This document shows, one piece after another, positions 34,332-41,722 of a stretch of 64,000 nt of DNA. Source of the DNA: Peptoniphilus sp. GNH (GTDB lineage Bacteria > Bacillota > Clostridia > Tissierellales > Peptoniphilaceae); the NCBI GenBank assembly GCA_021307325.1, contig CP089931.1, positions 520,979 to 584,978 on the forward strand, in the 5' to 3' direction. The position numbers and the translations under genes were made by a program. Position 1 is the first letter of the stretch; each line of letters begins with the position of its first letter. The notes under the pieces were generated by a model that was not told the origin of the DNA, did not search any database, and saw only the letters and a list, made by a program, of their open reading frames with translations.

Positions 34332-34748
34332 ACTCACATCATAGTGCCTGCATACACTCCCAATTGACACATTGAATTTTGACATTAAATTCTTTACAAG
34401 CTCTACTAAGTTTTCATAAGCCTTTTGATAATCTCCGTCAGAATTGATACAAAGTTCAATTCCTATTGAAGTGCAGTTGCGCACCCCATTTAAAGCTCTT
34501 CCATAGCCCTGTGTATCTCCACAATGCCAAGCAGAAAAGCCATCTCCAATAATCTGGACTATTTCATGGTCATCCACAAAGTAGTGAGCACTCGCATTTC
34601 TATTGCCACCAGCAAAAAACTTGTAGTGATTAAAAGCATTCGCCCCAGAACCAGAATTCCCAGTATCGTGGATAACTAAATATTGTATCCTCTTGCCCTT
34701 CCTACTTGAATAGTTAAAATTTATAGGCATAAATCTAAAACTTACCAC
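34332..34748 (-). CDS. Endolysin (N-acetylmuramoyl-L-alanine amidase), exon 1
   Basis: N-terminal 139 residues of an Amidase_2 domain that cleaves the MurNAc-L-Ala bond of peptidoglycan. Zinc ligands His in YLVIHDTGN and in CRHYDVS are visible; the third ligand (Cys) is in exon 2. There is no signal peptide, so release depends on the holins. It starts with GTG directly behind the upstream stop, with AAGGGG as ribosome site. Unspliced mRNA ends the frame three codons into the intron (KPN-stop). Spliced length is 249 residues. Confidence 0.88.
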
Positions 34749-34749
34749 T

Positions 34750-35079
34750 TCACCACCCCTTAACTAACTTAGCTATAATCCCCGTCACAATAGCCGTTAT
34801 GACTATAGTTATAATCGTATCCTTGTACTTGTCAAAAGCCCTCTTAGGCTTGTCCGTAAGCTCTATAAGAGTCGCATTCATAGTCTTTAGCTGCTCTTTT
34901 ATAAAGTCCAAATCCTTTTGAAAAAGTTTTATATTTGTATCCTGTTCCGAATTTTTTATCTTCAGATCCTCTATCTTCGTTTCATGCTCCTTTAGCGTAC
35001 CGTCATGCCTTTCGACAATCTTCTCCAAAAGAGAAACCCTTCTTTCATGGTCGGCACACTTTTCACTAGTATCAGTCAT
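34750..35079 (-). CDS. XhlA-like phage membrane protein
   Basis: 109 residues: a long N-terminal coiled coil (VSLLEKIVERHDGTLKEHE onward, about 12-75) and one C-terminal membrane helix (about 90-106, TIVITAIVTGIIAKL). This is the layout of XhlA-type lysis-associated proteins that assist holin function. The GTG at 35085 is possible, but ATG at 35079 has the better-spaced AGGAGGGG. Confidence 0.75.
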   Translation of the reverse strand: MTDTSEKCADHERRVSLLEKIVERHDGTLKEHETKIEDLKIKNSEQDTNIKLFQKDLDFIKEQLKTMNATLIELTDKPKRAFDKYKDTIITIVITAIVTGIIAKLVKGW

Positions 35080-35111
35080 AAGCACCCCTCCTAAGTCTTT
35101 CTAATTTCCAA

Positions 35112-35136
35112 TAAAAAAGGACCCCCTATAGGTCCT
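35112..35136 (-). terminator. Terminator after the 35211 tail gene
   Basis: Stem AGGACC / GGTCCT with a seven-base loop and six-T tail on the minus strand, upstream of the lysis genes. Confidence 0.65.
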
Positions 35137-35210
35137 CTAACATATATTCTTTCTATCTCCAACATCTAAACCAAAATAAGCAAGCTGCAAATATTATGAG
35201 TTTTAAAACA

Positions 35211-35672
35211 TCACTTCACCCTAACATACCAAAAACCATCTTTAACCCCATTATCGGGATAAGTGCCTTTTTTAGCTGTTGTTCTGCTAATGAGCTTGTC
35301 TTTTTGTTTTCCAACTTCCATTGCTTTATAAAAAATAGGCTTTGCATACATTCTTTCTATATATCCTAAATATTTAGAATGATAGCCACTAGTTAGCCAA
35401 TATTTTGGAAATCTATCCTCTATATATAAATCTGGAATTTCAAAATAACCATCTTCAGTTATATGATATTCTCTACCACCGCGGTTATAAATGCTTGTAT
35501 CTTGGTACCCTTCCATAGAGTCTATAGATACTTCGACTTTATCCCAAACAGGTTTAACACTATATACCTCATACGTAGCAAGGCTCTCCCATAATACCCC
35601 CCCCCGATAGATAATTCGCAGAATATCAGCATTAGAGACCCTTACAGCCCTTATATCCTTGTCAATTTTCAT
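35211..35672 (-). CDS. Unrecognised phage tail-region protein
   Basis: 153 residues, soluble, rich in Tyr and charged residues. The N-terminal RVSNADILRIIYRGGVLWE resembles short segments seen in Firmicute phage distal tail proteins, but I do not recognise the domain. The codons for Arg-Gly-Gly contain nine consecutive G on the coding strand (35597-35605). A length change there would truncate the protein at about residue 25. It is separated from the upstream toxin-antitoxin pair by a terminator. Confidence 0.6.
   Translation of the reverse strand: MKIDKDIRAVRVSNADILRIIYRGGVLWESLATYEVYSVKPVWDKVEVSIDSMEGYQDTSIYNRGGREYHITEDGYFEIPDLYIEDRFPKYWLTSGYHSKYLGYIERMYAKPIFYKAMEVGKQKDKLISRTTAKKGTYPDNGVKDGFWYVRVK
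35597..35605 (-). repeat. Nine-base poly-G tract inside a coding region
   Basis: Nine C on the plus strand (G on the coding strand), in otherwise AT-rich DNA, early in the 35211-35672 gene. Such tracts slip during replication and can switch a gene on and off. Confidence 0.6.
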
Positions 35673-35684
35673 ATAACCACCTCA

Positions 35685-35710
35685 ATAAAAAAGACGACCC
35701 TAAAGTCGTC
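35685..35710 (-). terminator. Terminator of the toxin-antitoxin pair
   Basis: Stem GACGAC / GTCGTC with a six-base loop and a T-run on the minus strand, seven bases past the toxin stop codon. Confidence 0.75.
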
Positions 35711-35716
35711 AAAAAT

Positions 35717-35992
35717 TCAAAACAGCTCAGCATGACTGCCCGTTCTATTTAGCACCAAAACAAGCTCATCATCAGATATTTCATAAATAAGTAGCCAATC
35801 AGGCGCAATGTGGCACTCCCTCATATTCTGATACTCTCCCTTTAACTTGTGGTCTTTAAACTTCGTATCCAAGCAAAGACCACAAGCCAAAGCTTCAACC
35901 ACATCAAACAGTCTATTCAAATCATACTTGCCACTTTTTTTAATCCGCTTCAAATCCCTCTCAAAACTCTTGCGCAGCCTAATCTTTCTCAT
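35717..35992 (-). CDS. yafQ: YafQ-family mRNA interferase toxin
   Basis: 91 residues of the RelE/ParE fold. Conserved parts are KSFERDLKRIKKSGKYD, the LKGEYQNMRECHIAPDWLLIYEI strand pair and the C-terminal NRTGSHAELF, whose His matches the catalytic His87 of E. coli YafQ. YafQ cleaves mRNA on the ribosome. It overlaps its antitoxin gene by four bases. Confidence 0.85.
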   Translation of the reverse strand: MRKIRLRKSFERDLKRIKKSGKYDLNRLFDVVEALACGLCLDTKFKDHKLKGEYQNMRECHIAPDWLLIYEISDDELVLVLNRTGSHAELF

Positions 35993-36210
35993 AGCTTATC
36001 AACATAATCTCTAAAATCAGACATATCATCAAATTCAGCCACAATTGGATTATTAGCCTTAACCTTAAAAGGAATGGCCCTCTCACTAACTACCGCCCTA
36101 GCAAAAATGTTAAAAGCAGTAGACATACTCATCCCAATGGAGTCACAAACATCAGAAAAATCTTTCTTTAAACTCTCATCAAGCCTTATATTCAAATTAA
36201 CATTAGACAT
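35989..36210 (-). CDS. dinJ: RelB/DinJ-family antitoxin
   Basis: About 73 residues. The N-terminal ribbon-helix-helix (VNLNIRLDESLKKDFSDVCD ... SMSTAFNIFARAVV) binds DNA and the acidic C-terminus (AEFDDMSDFRDYVDKL) wraps the toxin. The start at 36210 has an AAGGGTGG ribosome site; 36231 is an unlikely alternative. It usually autorepresses the pair with the toxin. Confidence 0.83.
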   Translation of the reverse strand: MSNVNLNIRLDESLKKDFSDVCDSIGMSMSTAFNIFARAVVSERAIPFKVKANNPIVAEFDDMSDFRDYVDKL

Positions 36211-36232
36211 ACTACCACCCTTTCCTAGCACT

Positions 36233-36260
36233 ATTATATCATTTTACACGCAAAAGTCTA
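36233..36260 (-). promoter_or_regulatory. Promoter of the dinJ-yafQ pair
   Basis: Minus-strand TAGACT (36255-36260), 16-bp spacer, extended -10 TGATATAAT (TATAAT at 36233-36238). It allows expression in the lysogen. Confidence 0.6.
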
Positions 36261-36302
36261 TAAAGTTCCAGTTAAAGCAGCTCCAAATAAGCCACACCCT
36301 TA

Positions 36303-36719
36303 CTAAATTTCATACAAGACCGTAAGAGTAACTCCAGATACGTATTCACCTTTTTCGCCAACCATCAAAACACCAACTTCCTCTTTAACTTCCTTTGCAG
36401 CTTGCCAACAGTCAATAGAGCACTTTACTGGATGTGAGTTATTATCAGGCGCTAATAATGTGGTGTGTACCTCTTTTCTTGCTGGAAACAGCAGGTTCAC
36501 TGACTTGTTAAAATAACCATTCTGATCTAAATACACTCTCTGCACTTGTACAGTCAACCTAGCTAACCTTTCATTTAGCTTTTCATTATAAGCAAATACA
36601 CCATCACCTAACATTATGACCTTCGACTCCAACCCACCAGCAATATTATAAACATTTCCACCACTAGCTATTTTACAAATATTTCCGCCACTAGCTGTTT
36701 CTTCTATATCAAACGCCAT
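36303..36719 (-). CDS. Unrecognised phage tail-fibre-region protein
   Basis: 138 residues with an N-terminal Gly/Ser repeat (TASGGNICKIASGGNVYNIAGG) and a mixed beta-rich rest. No known domain is recognised. It lies three bases behind the collagen-like fibre gene in the same transcript, so a fibre-tip, chaperone or receptor-binding role is possible. Confidence 0.6.
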   Translation of the reverse strand: MAFDIEETASGGNICKIASGGNVYNIAGGLESKVIMLGDGVFAYNEKLNERLARLTVQVQRVYLDQNGYFNKSVNLLFPARKEVHTTLLAPDNNSHPVKCSIDCWQAAKEVKEEVGVLMVGEKGEYVSGVTLTVLYEI

Positions 36720-36722
36720 CTC

Positions 36723-37862
36723 TTACCCCCTTATAAAATAAATCTTACTTGAATCCGACTTTTGACTAGTAGACAAAGCATTATACTCACTCTCAGTCAA
36801 AATGACCTGTTCCTTTAACTTATCAAGCCTAGTCTCCGTCTTCTTTTTGTAGTTCGTAAATTCTATAAGCAAGCCACTCAATTTTTTCGCCGAAGCCTTC
36901 TCTCTAATTTCTGCACCTAAAGTTTCCGCAACTTGATTCAAAACTGGAGAAAGCGACCGAAACTGGCTAAGGTCATCAAGAACATACTCTTTAGTCCATG
37001 GTTCCCATTTTTTATTCTTATCGTCATAAAGACGTATATAGGAAATAAGTTCACTATATATAACAAGTTTCTGATAATTGCCCCCTACTATTAAAGCAAA
37101 AAAAGACATGTTATTTAAATCTGGATCTATAAAACTTAGTCTATCATCTTCAAGCAATAAATTCTTAGCACTCGCAAATCCAAAATACACTCCATTTGTG
37201 TAATCATCAAAATTAAATCGACTGTCATAGTCACTAGGGACAATAAAATTTGCAAGCTTTCTCATATCATCATCAGTAAAATCATTACTAGACAGACCCT
37301 TGCCATCCACCTTCCTCACATAAGGCTCAAGATTAATCAAGCTCGCAAGCTCCGTCTTTTGAGCACTAGTAAGATCGCCATACTTCAAAGGATCTCCCCT
37401 CTCACCCTTAAAACCTTGCGGCCCAATCGCCCCCCTTTCACCCTTCACACCTTGAGGCCCTCTCGGGCCAATCTCACCTCGAGGGCCAGGCTCCCCTTGT
37501 GGGCCTTTAATTCTACCTACATTTATAAACTTCCCATCCTTTGCAAGATATAAATCACCCTTTACCATGTAGCCCTCGCCATCCTTAGGATTCTTAGGCA
37601 AATTAGCCTCATTATCAACAGTTCCATTTATACTAAGACTAGTCCCAGTATCACCCTTTTCTCCACGACCACCAGTTTCACCTCGTAGCCCTCGATTCAA
37701 ATAAGGAAGATCAGAGTATGGGTTTTTCCCATCTCCGACCTTCATAAGCTGAGTATCAGACTCAATTGCAATCTCACCCTTAAGCAACATTAAATTTTCC
37801 CCCTCCAACTCAGCCTTAGTGCCACAATTAAATATAAATCTTCCTTCTCTTAAAATTTTCAA
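36723..37862 (-). CDS. Collagen-like phage tail fibre protein
   Basis: 379 residues. The N-terminal domain MLLKGEIAIESDTQLMKVGD then GKNPYSDLPYLNRG resembles the head of phage hyaluronidase/tail fibre proteins. Gly-X-Y triplets form two collagen-like blocks (about 57-72 and 118-152, for example GPQGEPGPRGEIGPRGPQG). A beta-rich receptor-type part and a C-terminal coiled coil (about 335-360) follow. It probably forms a trimeric fibre. The start appears to be TTG, preceded by AAGGGG. Confidence 0.75.
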   Translation of the reverse strand: MKILREGRFIFNCGTKAELEGENLMLLKGEIAIESDTQLMKVGDGKNPYSDLPYLNRGLRGETGGRGEKGDTGTSLSINGTVDNEANLPKNPKDGEGYMVKGDLYLAKDGKFINVGRIKGPQGEPGPRGEIGPRGPQGVKGERGAIGPQGFKGERGDPLKYGDLTSAQKTELASLINLEPYVRKVDGKGLSSNDFTDDDMRKLANFIVPSDYDSRFNFDDYTNGVYFGFASAKNLLLEDDRLSFIDPDLNNMSFFALIVGGNYQKLVIYSELISYIRLYDDKNKKWEPWTKEYVLDDLSQFRSLSPVLNQVAETLGAEIREKASAKKLSGLLIEFTNYKKKTETRLDKLKEQVILTESEYNALSTSQKSDSSKIYFIRG

Positions 37863-37864
37863 TT

Positions 37865-38011
37865 TTATACCCCTTGAAGTTCCTTAATCACTTCTTCAAC
37901 CGCTGCTCTAATACCAAAAATAGCTGGCACCTGTTCAAGCTTATAGACCCCAGTCATAACCATAGTAACCCAAGCCTTAACAACCATTGAATCTCTGTCA
38001 AATTTAAGCAT
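37865..38011 (-). CDS. Small phage protein, CD1375-like (copy 2)
   Basis: 48 residues: MLKFDRDSMVVKAWVTMVMT then GVYKLEQVPAIFGIRAAVEE. Its start ATG shares a base with the stop of the preceding small gene (TAATG), so it is translationally coupled. It is a paralogue of the 51-residue gene upstream, both with an AWVTM core and a VP-x-I turn, resembling short CD1375-type phage proteins between fibre genes. Function unknown. Confidence 0.65.
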   Translation of the reverse strand: MLKFDRDSMVVKAWVTMVMTGVYKLEQVPAIFGIRAAVEEVIKELQGV

Positions 38012-38166
38012 TATTTATCCCCCTTTCTTTGATCTAACACCTTTTTAACGACCGCCCTCAAATCCCAGATATCAGGCACATCGTCTAGTGTTCTTTCACC
38101 ACTTAAAATCATAGTCACCCACGCACCTACAATTATGCTACCTTCCTTAAAAAATCCTTTTGACAT
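38011..38166 (-). CDS. Small phage protein, CD1375-like (copy 1)
   Basis: 51 residues, MSKGFFKEGSIIVGAWVTMI then LSGERTLDDVPDIWDLRAVV. It is aligned without gaps over most of its length with the next small gene, indicating a tandem duplication. It starts at the last bases of the upstream small gene and has a GGAGGTATG-type ribosome site. Confidence 0.65.
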   Translation of the reverse strand: MSKGFFKEGSIIVGAWVTMILSGERTLDDVPDIWDLRAVVKKVLDQRKGDK

Positions 38167-38402
38167 TATTTCATACCTCCCATAGTTACCATCATAGTAG
38201 TAAGCTCAGTTATAGCCTTCGCTTGATCCATGGCCATCTGTTGTACCATCATAGTCATCTCTACTGCCAACTCGTCACTGTCAGCCGCTTTACTTTCAAT
38301 TACTTTCGCTAAATGCTCAGCCTGCTTTTTTAAATCGCCCGAAGCCTCAAGCCTTCTAATCGCTTGTATTTCAGATACAGGCTTTTGTACAAATTCAATC
38401 AT
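38166..38402 (-). CDS. Small helical phage protein
   Basis: 78 residues, predicted mostly helical with a Met-rich C-terminus (MTMMVQQMAMDQAKAITELT). It overlaps the upstream fibre gene by four bases and touches the downstream small gene. No domain recognised. Confidence 0.6.
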   Translation of the reverse strand: MIEFVQKPVSEIQAIRRLEASGDLKKQAEHLAKVIESKAADSDELAVEMTMMVQQMAMDQAKAITELTTMMVTMGGMK

Positions 38403-40072
38403 TCCACTGACCCCCCTATCGAAGTTATATAGCTAGTAACTGTTGACTTACCTTTTTCAATCGTAAGCCTTATATTCACTCCCCACTTTGTATCAGTCTT
38501 AGAAGTGTTTAAGAAATTAAAGGCTCTACCCTCATTAGTAACAGCCGTCGCATCTTCCCAAGTAGGCTCCGTATCATAAGCATTATTGCAAACCTCTACC
38601 CTGCCAGTAGCAAAAGGAGCCACAAACCAGCCAGGTATAACAAGCACTTTCTTAGCCATCACATCAGTATCTCTAGGCACCTTAAGCTGCATGATTAACC
38701 TAGCGGCAGTTCTAGTAAAAGATACTAGTCTAGTAGATACAAGCCCATTGCTATCAGTAGCCACAATCTTCAAAGTGTGCTTACCTAGAGTCAACTTTAA
38801 AAAGTCAAATCCTTTAAGTTCGTACTTGTACTCTTTATTGTCTACCCCGTCAAATTCAGGCACTACAAGCCTATTATCCAAGAAAGCTTTAATCTTTATC
38901 TCGTCCTTCTCTTCGTCAGTCACTGAGTAGGCATAAGTAAATTCTTTGTCTTTTTCTCCTAAATCAGTATCAGTGCCACTAATAATAGGAGCAAAATTGC
39001 TCCTTGCAAAAGTAAATCTTCTATAACTTACAGCATTATTAGCATCCCTAGCTTCAATCTCTATAGTGTTACTTACATTGATTGCAAACTCAGAGAGCAT
39101 CTTAGCAGTAATAGTTATAGACTGCTCACCAGTACCGATATTTGTAATATTCTTTAAGATTTTGCCATTAAGTTTTTCAATTACATTCACCTTATCATTA
39201 TTAGGATCCTTGACCGTATAGACTATAGTAAAAGCAGAGTTTTTATTTCCTAAATCAGCATCAGTACCACTAATAATAGGAGCAGAATTGATCTTCTCAA
39301 AAGTATAAGTCCTAGTAGAAATTTCACCCTGCTTATCCTTAGCTATAATCTCAATCTTATGCTTGCCCAAATCATACTTAGATAAGTCAATATAAAGCTC
39401 CTTCTTAACACCAAGAGAAGTCTTTGTAAAATCCTTTAAAATCTTACCATCACAAACAATCTTAACCTTTACAGCATCCCCATCATCAGAATCAGTAACC
39501 ACATACTTTATACTAAAATCACTATTTACAACCCCATAATCATAATTAGACCCAGAAATCAAAGGAGCCGCATTTATAAATTCATAATAAAAATCTCCAA
39601 ATTCCCCATTTAGAGGGTAATCTGACTTTCTTGACGATTTTACTTCTTCTATGAAATCTCCCTTAGTATATCCAGCAATGTAAGTATTTTTCTCATCACG
39701 ATAATAGGAATAATATATTTTTATAGCTACAACATGTTTGTCTTCCCCATCCATAACATCGGATATATCCATGTGTGCATTTTGAGGGACTATCCCATCT
39801 CTTTTTAAGATATTCTCTGTATAACTCCATGATAATTGTTGTAATCCTGCTATGCTGGAAACAGTTTTTACAGTAAGACCAGCTGGCACCCTCTTATACC
39901 ATTCGTAACCATATCCATTATTTGGATACCAATCCTCATACATTAACAAGATTGGATTTCCAACTACACTAATCTTTTCATCAGGTTCAAAAACAGCATA
40001 ATTTTCAACCCGCTTAGACTCAATCCTCTCCTTGTAAACAGGCTTTTTAAAATACTTTTTCCAAATAAACAT
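38399..40072 (-). CDS. Phage fibre/adhesin with three tandem Ig-like repeats
   Basis: 557 residues. After an N-terminal attachment part (about 1-170) come three repeats of roughly 95 residues, each opening with a PxISGxxxDxG motif: APLISGSNYDYG, APIISGTDADLG and APIISGTDTDLG. Each is followed by FxIxYxVxDxxxDxVxV and ends with a Tyr/Phe-Thr-Phe strand. The layout is that of cadherin/Ig-like beta-sandwich arrays in phage fibres and adhesins. A separate C-terminal domain (about 460-557) may bind the receptor. Confidence 0.75.
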   Translation of the reverse strand: MFIWKKYFKKPVYKERIESKRVENYAVFEPDEKISVVGNPILLMYEDWYPNNGYGYEWYKRVPAGLTVKTVSSIAGLQQLSWSYTENILKRDGIVPQNAHMDISDVMDGEDKHVVAIKIYYSYYRDEKNTYIAGYTKGDFIEEVKSSRKSDYPLNGEFGDFYYEFINAAPLISGSNYDYGVVNSDFSIKYVVTDSDDGDAVKVKIVCDGKILKDFTKTSLGVKKELYIDLSKYDLGKHKIEIIAKDKQGEISTRTYTFEKINSAPIISGTDADLGNKNSAFTIVYTVKDPNNDKVNVIEKLNGKILKNITNIGTGEQSITITAKMLSEFAINVSNTIEIEARDANNAVSYRRFTFARSNFAPIISGTDTDLGEKDKEFTYAYSVTDEEKDEIKIKAFLDNRLVVPEFDGVDNKEYKYELKGFDFLKLTLGKHTLKIVATDSNGLVSTRLVSFTRTAARLIMQLKVPRDTDVMAKKVLVIPGWFVAPFATGRVEVCNNAYDTEPTWEDATAVTNEGRAFNFLNTSKTDTKWGVNIRLTIEKGKSTVTSYITSIGGSVE

Positions 40073-40074
40073 AA

Positions 40075-40140
40075 CTACCTCCCAGAAAAATCAAGCACAT
40101 CGTTACAACTAGAATATAAACCACATATTTTAGGAAGCAT
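40075..40140 (-). CDS. Possible 21-residue ORF between tail genes
   Basis: ATG overlaps the upstream stop (TAATG) and the frame runs 21 codons (MLPKICGLYSSCNDVLDFSGR). It contains the ribosome site of the next gene near its end. It may only carry ribosomes to that gene. Confidence 0.25.
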   Translation of the reverse strand: MLPKICGLYSSCNDVLDFSGR

Positions 40141-40613
40141 TAAACAATACCCCTTCCATTTATCTCGTCATAAGCACCCTCAAGGATAACAAGATCCTCA
40201 TTTATCTTCATAGCCGAAGCCACAAATCCGTTATAGCTCATATTATTTGAAGCTTGACCAAGAAGAGTCGCAACCTGAATCTGAAGCCTTGAAACAATCT
40301 CCCTTAAAGCCTTAACATTTACGAAATTTATAAGATCATTCCATTCCATCCTTCCGAGATTTTCAGCATTTACAAAAGTACCCTCTTGAAAGATATTTCC
40401 GTCAAATCTTTCGTGTCTTACAAGCTGAGTGCCATCAGAGTTATTTTTTACAATTGTTTCTTTCTTTACATCTCCAAATTCAGCAATGTTGTCATACCAA
40501 AAAACAAGCCCTATTTCGTCATTCAAGAGCTTGTCTTTATATTTGCCTAAAAAATTGTTGTTATATTCGTCTTTCTTTAAGTTGTAGTAATCCCTTAAAG
40601 TGAACTTACTCAT
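40140..40613 (-). CDS. Unrecognised phage tail/fibre-region protein
   Basis: 157 residues, soluble, mixed alpha/beta, beginning MSKFTLRDYYNLKKDEYNN and with a Asn/Gly-rich C-terminal helix. It overlaps the gene upstream by eight bases. Its place between the YmfQ-like baseplate gene and the Ig-repeat fibre suggests a baseplate-to-fibre connector. Confidence 0.6.
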   Translation of the reverse strand: MSKFTLRDYYNLKKDEYNNNFLGKYKDKLLNDEIGLVFWYDNIAEFGDVKKETIVKNNSDGTQLVRHERFDGNIFQEGTFVNAENLGRMEWNDLINFVNVKALREIVSRLQIQVATLLGQASNNMSYNGFVASAMKINEDLVILEGAYDEINGRGIV

Positions 40614-40950
40614 TCCTTACCCCCTTTGCTAGGTCAAAGATATTTATAGGATCATCGATTTCCACTTCTTTCACCCTTATATAAAAAGAAGCCACAAGAC
40701 TATATCCTGTAGACTTTAAAAAACTATCAGGCTTTGAAATTATTACATTACCCTCCCTATCCTTTATAAAAATATCGCTAACTCTTCCCTTACCATCAGA
40801 AGCATTAGTAAAAATCTTTAAAACATTTCCCGAAGCTTCCGTCTTTAAGATCTCCATATCCCTTTTATTGCCGTCTATAATCATCTCGGCACTCGCAACT
40901 TTACCCTCAATAAATCCACATATATCACTAATTAGCTTCTCACTAAGCAT
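40606..40950 (-). CDS. Unrecognised phage baseplate-region protein
   Basis: 114 residues with repeated beta strands (VLKIFTNASDGKGRVSDIFI, VASFYIRVKEVEIDDPINIF). It abuts the tail gene upstream with no gap and overlaps the next gene. No domain recognised. Confidence 0.6.
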   Translation of the reverse strand: MLSEKLISDICGFIEGKVASAEMIIDGNKRDMEILKTEASGNVLKIFTNASDGKGRVSDIFIKDREGNVIISKPDSFLKSTGYSLVASFYIRVKEVEIDDPINIFDLAKGVRNE

Positions 40951-41722
40951 CTACTCACCTCTTTCAAAACTATAAATATCATCACTATTAAAATCAGTCG
41001 CATAAATTATCTCAGTGACTTCTCCATTCTCGAGATCACCAGATTTAATCTTTCCGACCGTAGGATAATAATTCTTGCCATAATTACTGCCAACCTCTAT
41101 ATTAAGATCACTTACAAGCCTTTGCGCCTCTGCAAACACATATGGAATATCACCACAAGGATGTTCACCGCAGAAAAAAGCAGGATAGGTATAAGTGCCA
41201 TACCTTGAAATTATATTTAAATCACTTGAATAAACAAAATCAAAATATACTCTAACTCCTGCCGCTTTTATCTTTTCAATTATATCTTGAGGAAAATTTT
41301 TAAACTTAGGTTTTAATTTTAAAAAAAATGTAGCAGGTTCATTCAAATATCTTTCGTAAGGCCATGCTTCAGATATGCCTAAATAAATATCTTTAACTAA
41401 AATAGACATAACTTTATTAATAGTTGGAATATTTCCAATGGACATATTCGCAAGTATTCTAACTTTAATAAGTTGCCTATAAAGATCATCATCTTCGCCA
41501 TTCCTAAATTGACCCACATTTGCACCTAATTTGTCTAAAGTCTCGCCCTTAGCCTTATCAATGTTTCTACTATCATTTATACTTACAAAGCCTTTTTCTA
41601 TATCTCCATATCCACCATATAACACATAATAGAGATCCAGATTATTAGGTTTTCTAAATCTTTCAGGAAGTCGTCGCCAAGCCTTATAATATAAATCTTT
41701 TGATCTTTTTGATTATGATACA
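40951..41722 (-). CDS. YmfQ/DUF2313-like phage tail protein, 5' end apparently frameshifted
   Basis: The uninterrupted frame is 40951-41625 (224 residues from GTG), but coding sequence clearly extends upstream: YYKAWRRLPERFRKPNNLDL reads in the same frame without any start codon before the TAA at 41713-41715. An ATG at 41722 reads MYHNQK in another frame and joins this reading if one A is added, or a -1 slip occurs, at the A5 run 41705-41709. The family (baseplate assembly after gp47) normally has such an Arg/Leu-Pro N-terminus. Either a one-base loss or programmed slippage explains it. Confidence 0.6.

Noticed and set aside
32670-34748. Truncated or decayed lysin (two broken genes)
   Set aside because: The gap contains group I core elements, a P1 helix at the joint and an intact endonuclease gene, and the exons join in frame to a perfect amidase motif; an intron explains it better than decay.
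35717-36210. Host-derived toxin-antitoxin outside the prophage
   Set aside because: It is flanked on both sides by phage structural and lysis genes in the same orientation, so it belongs to the prophage.
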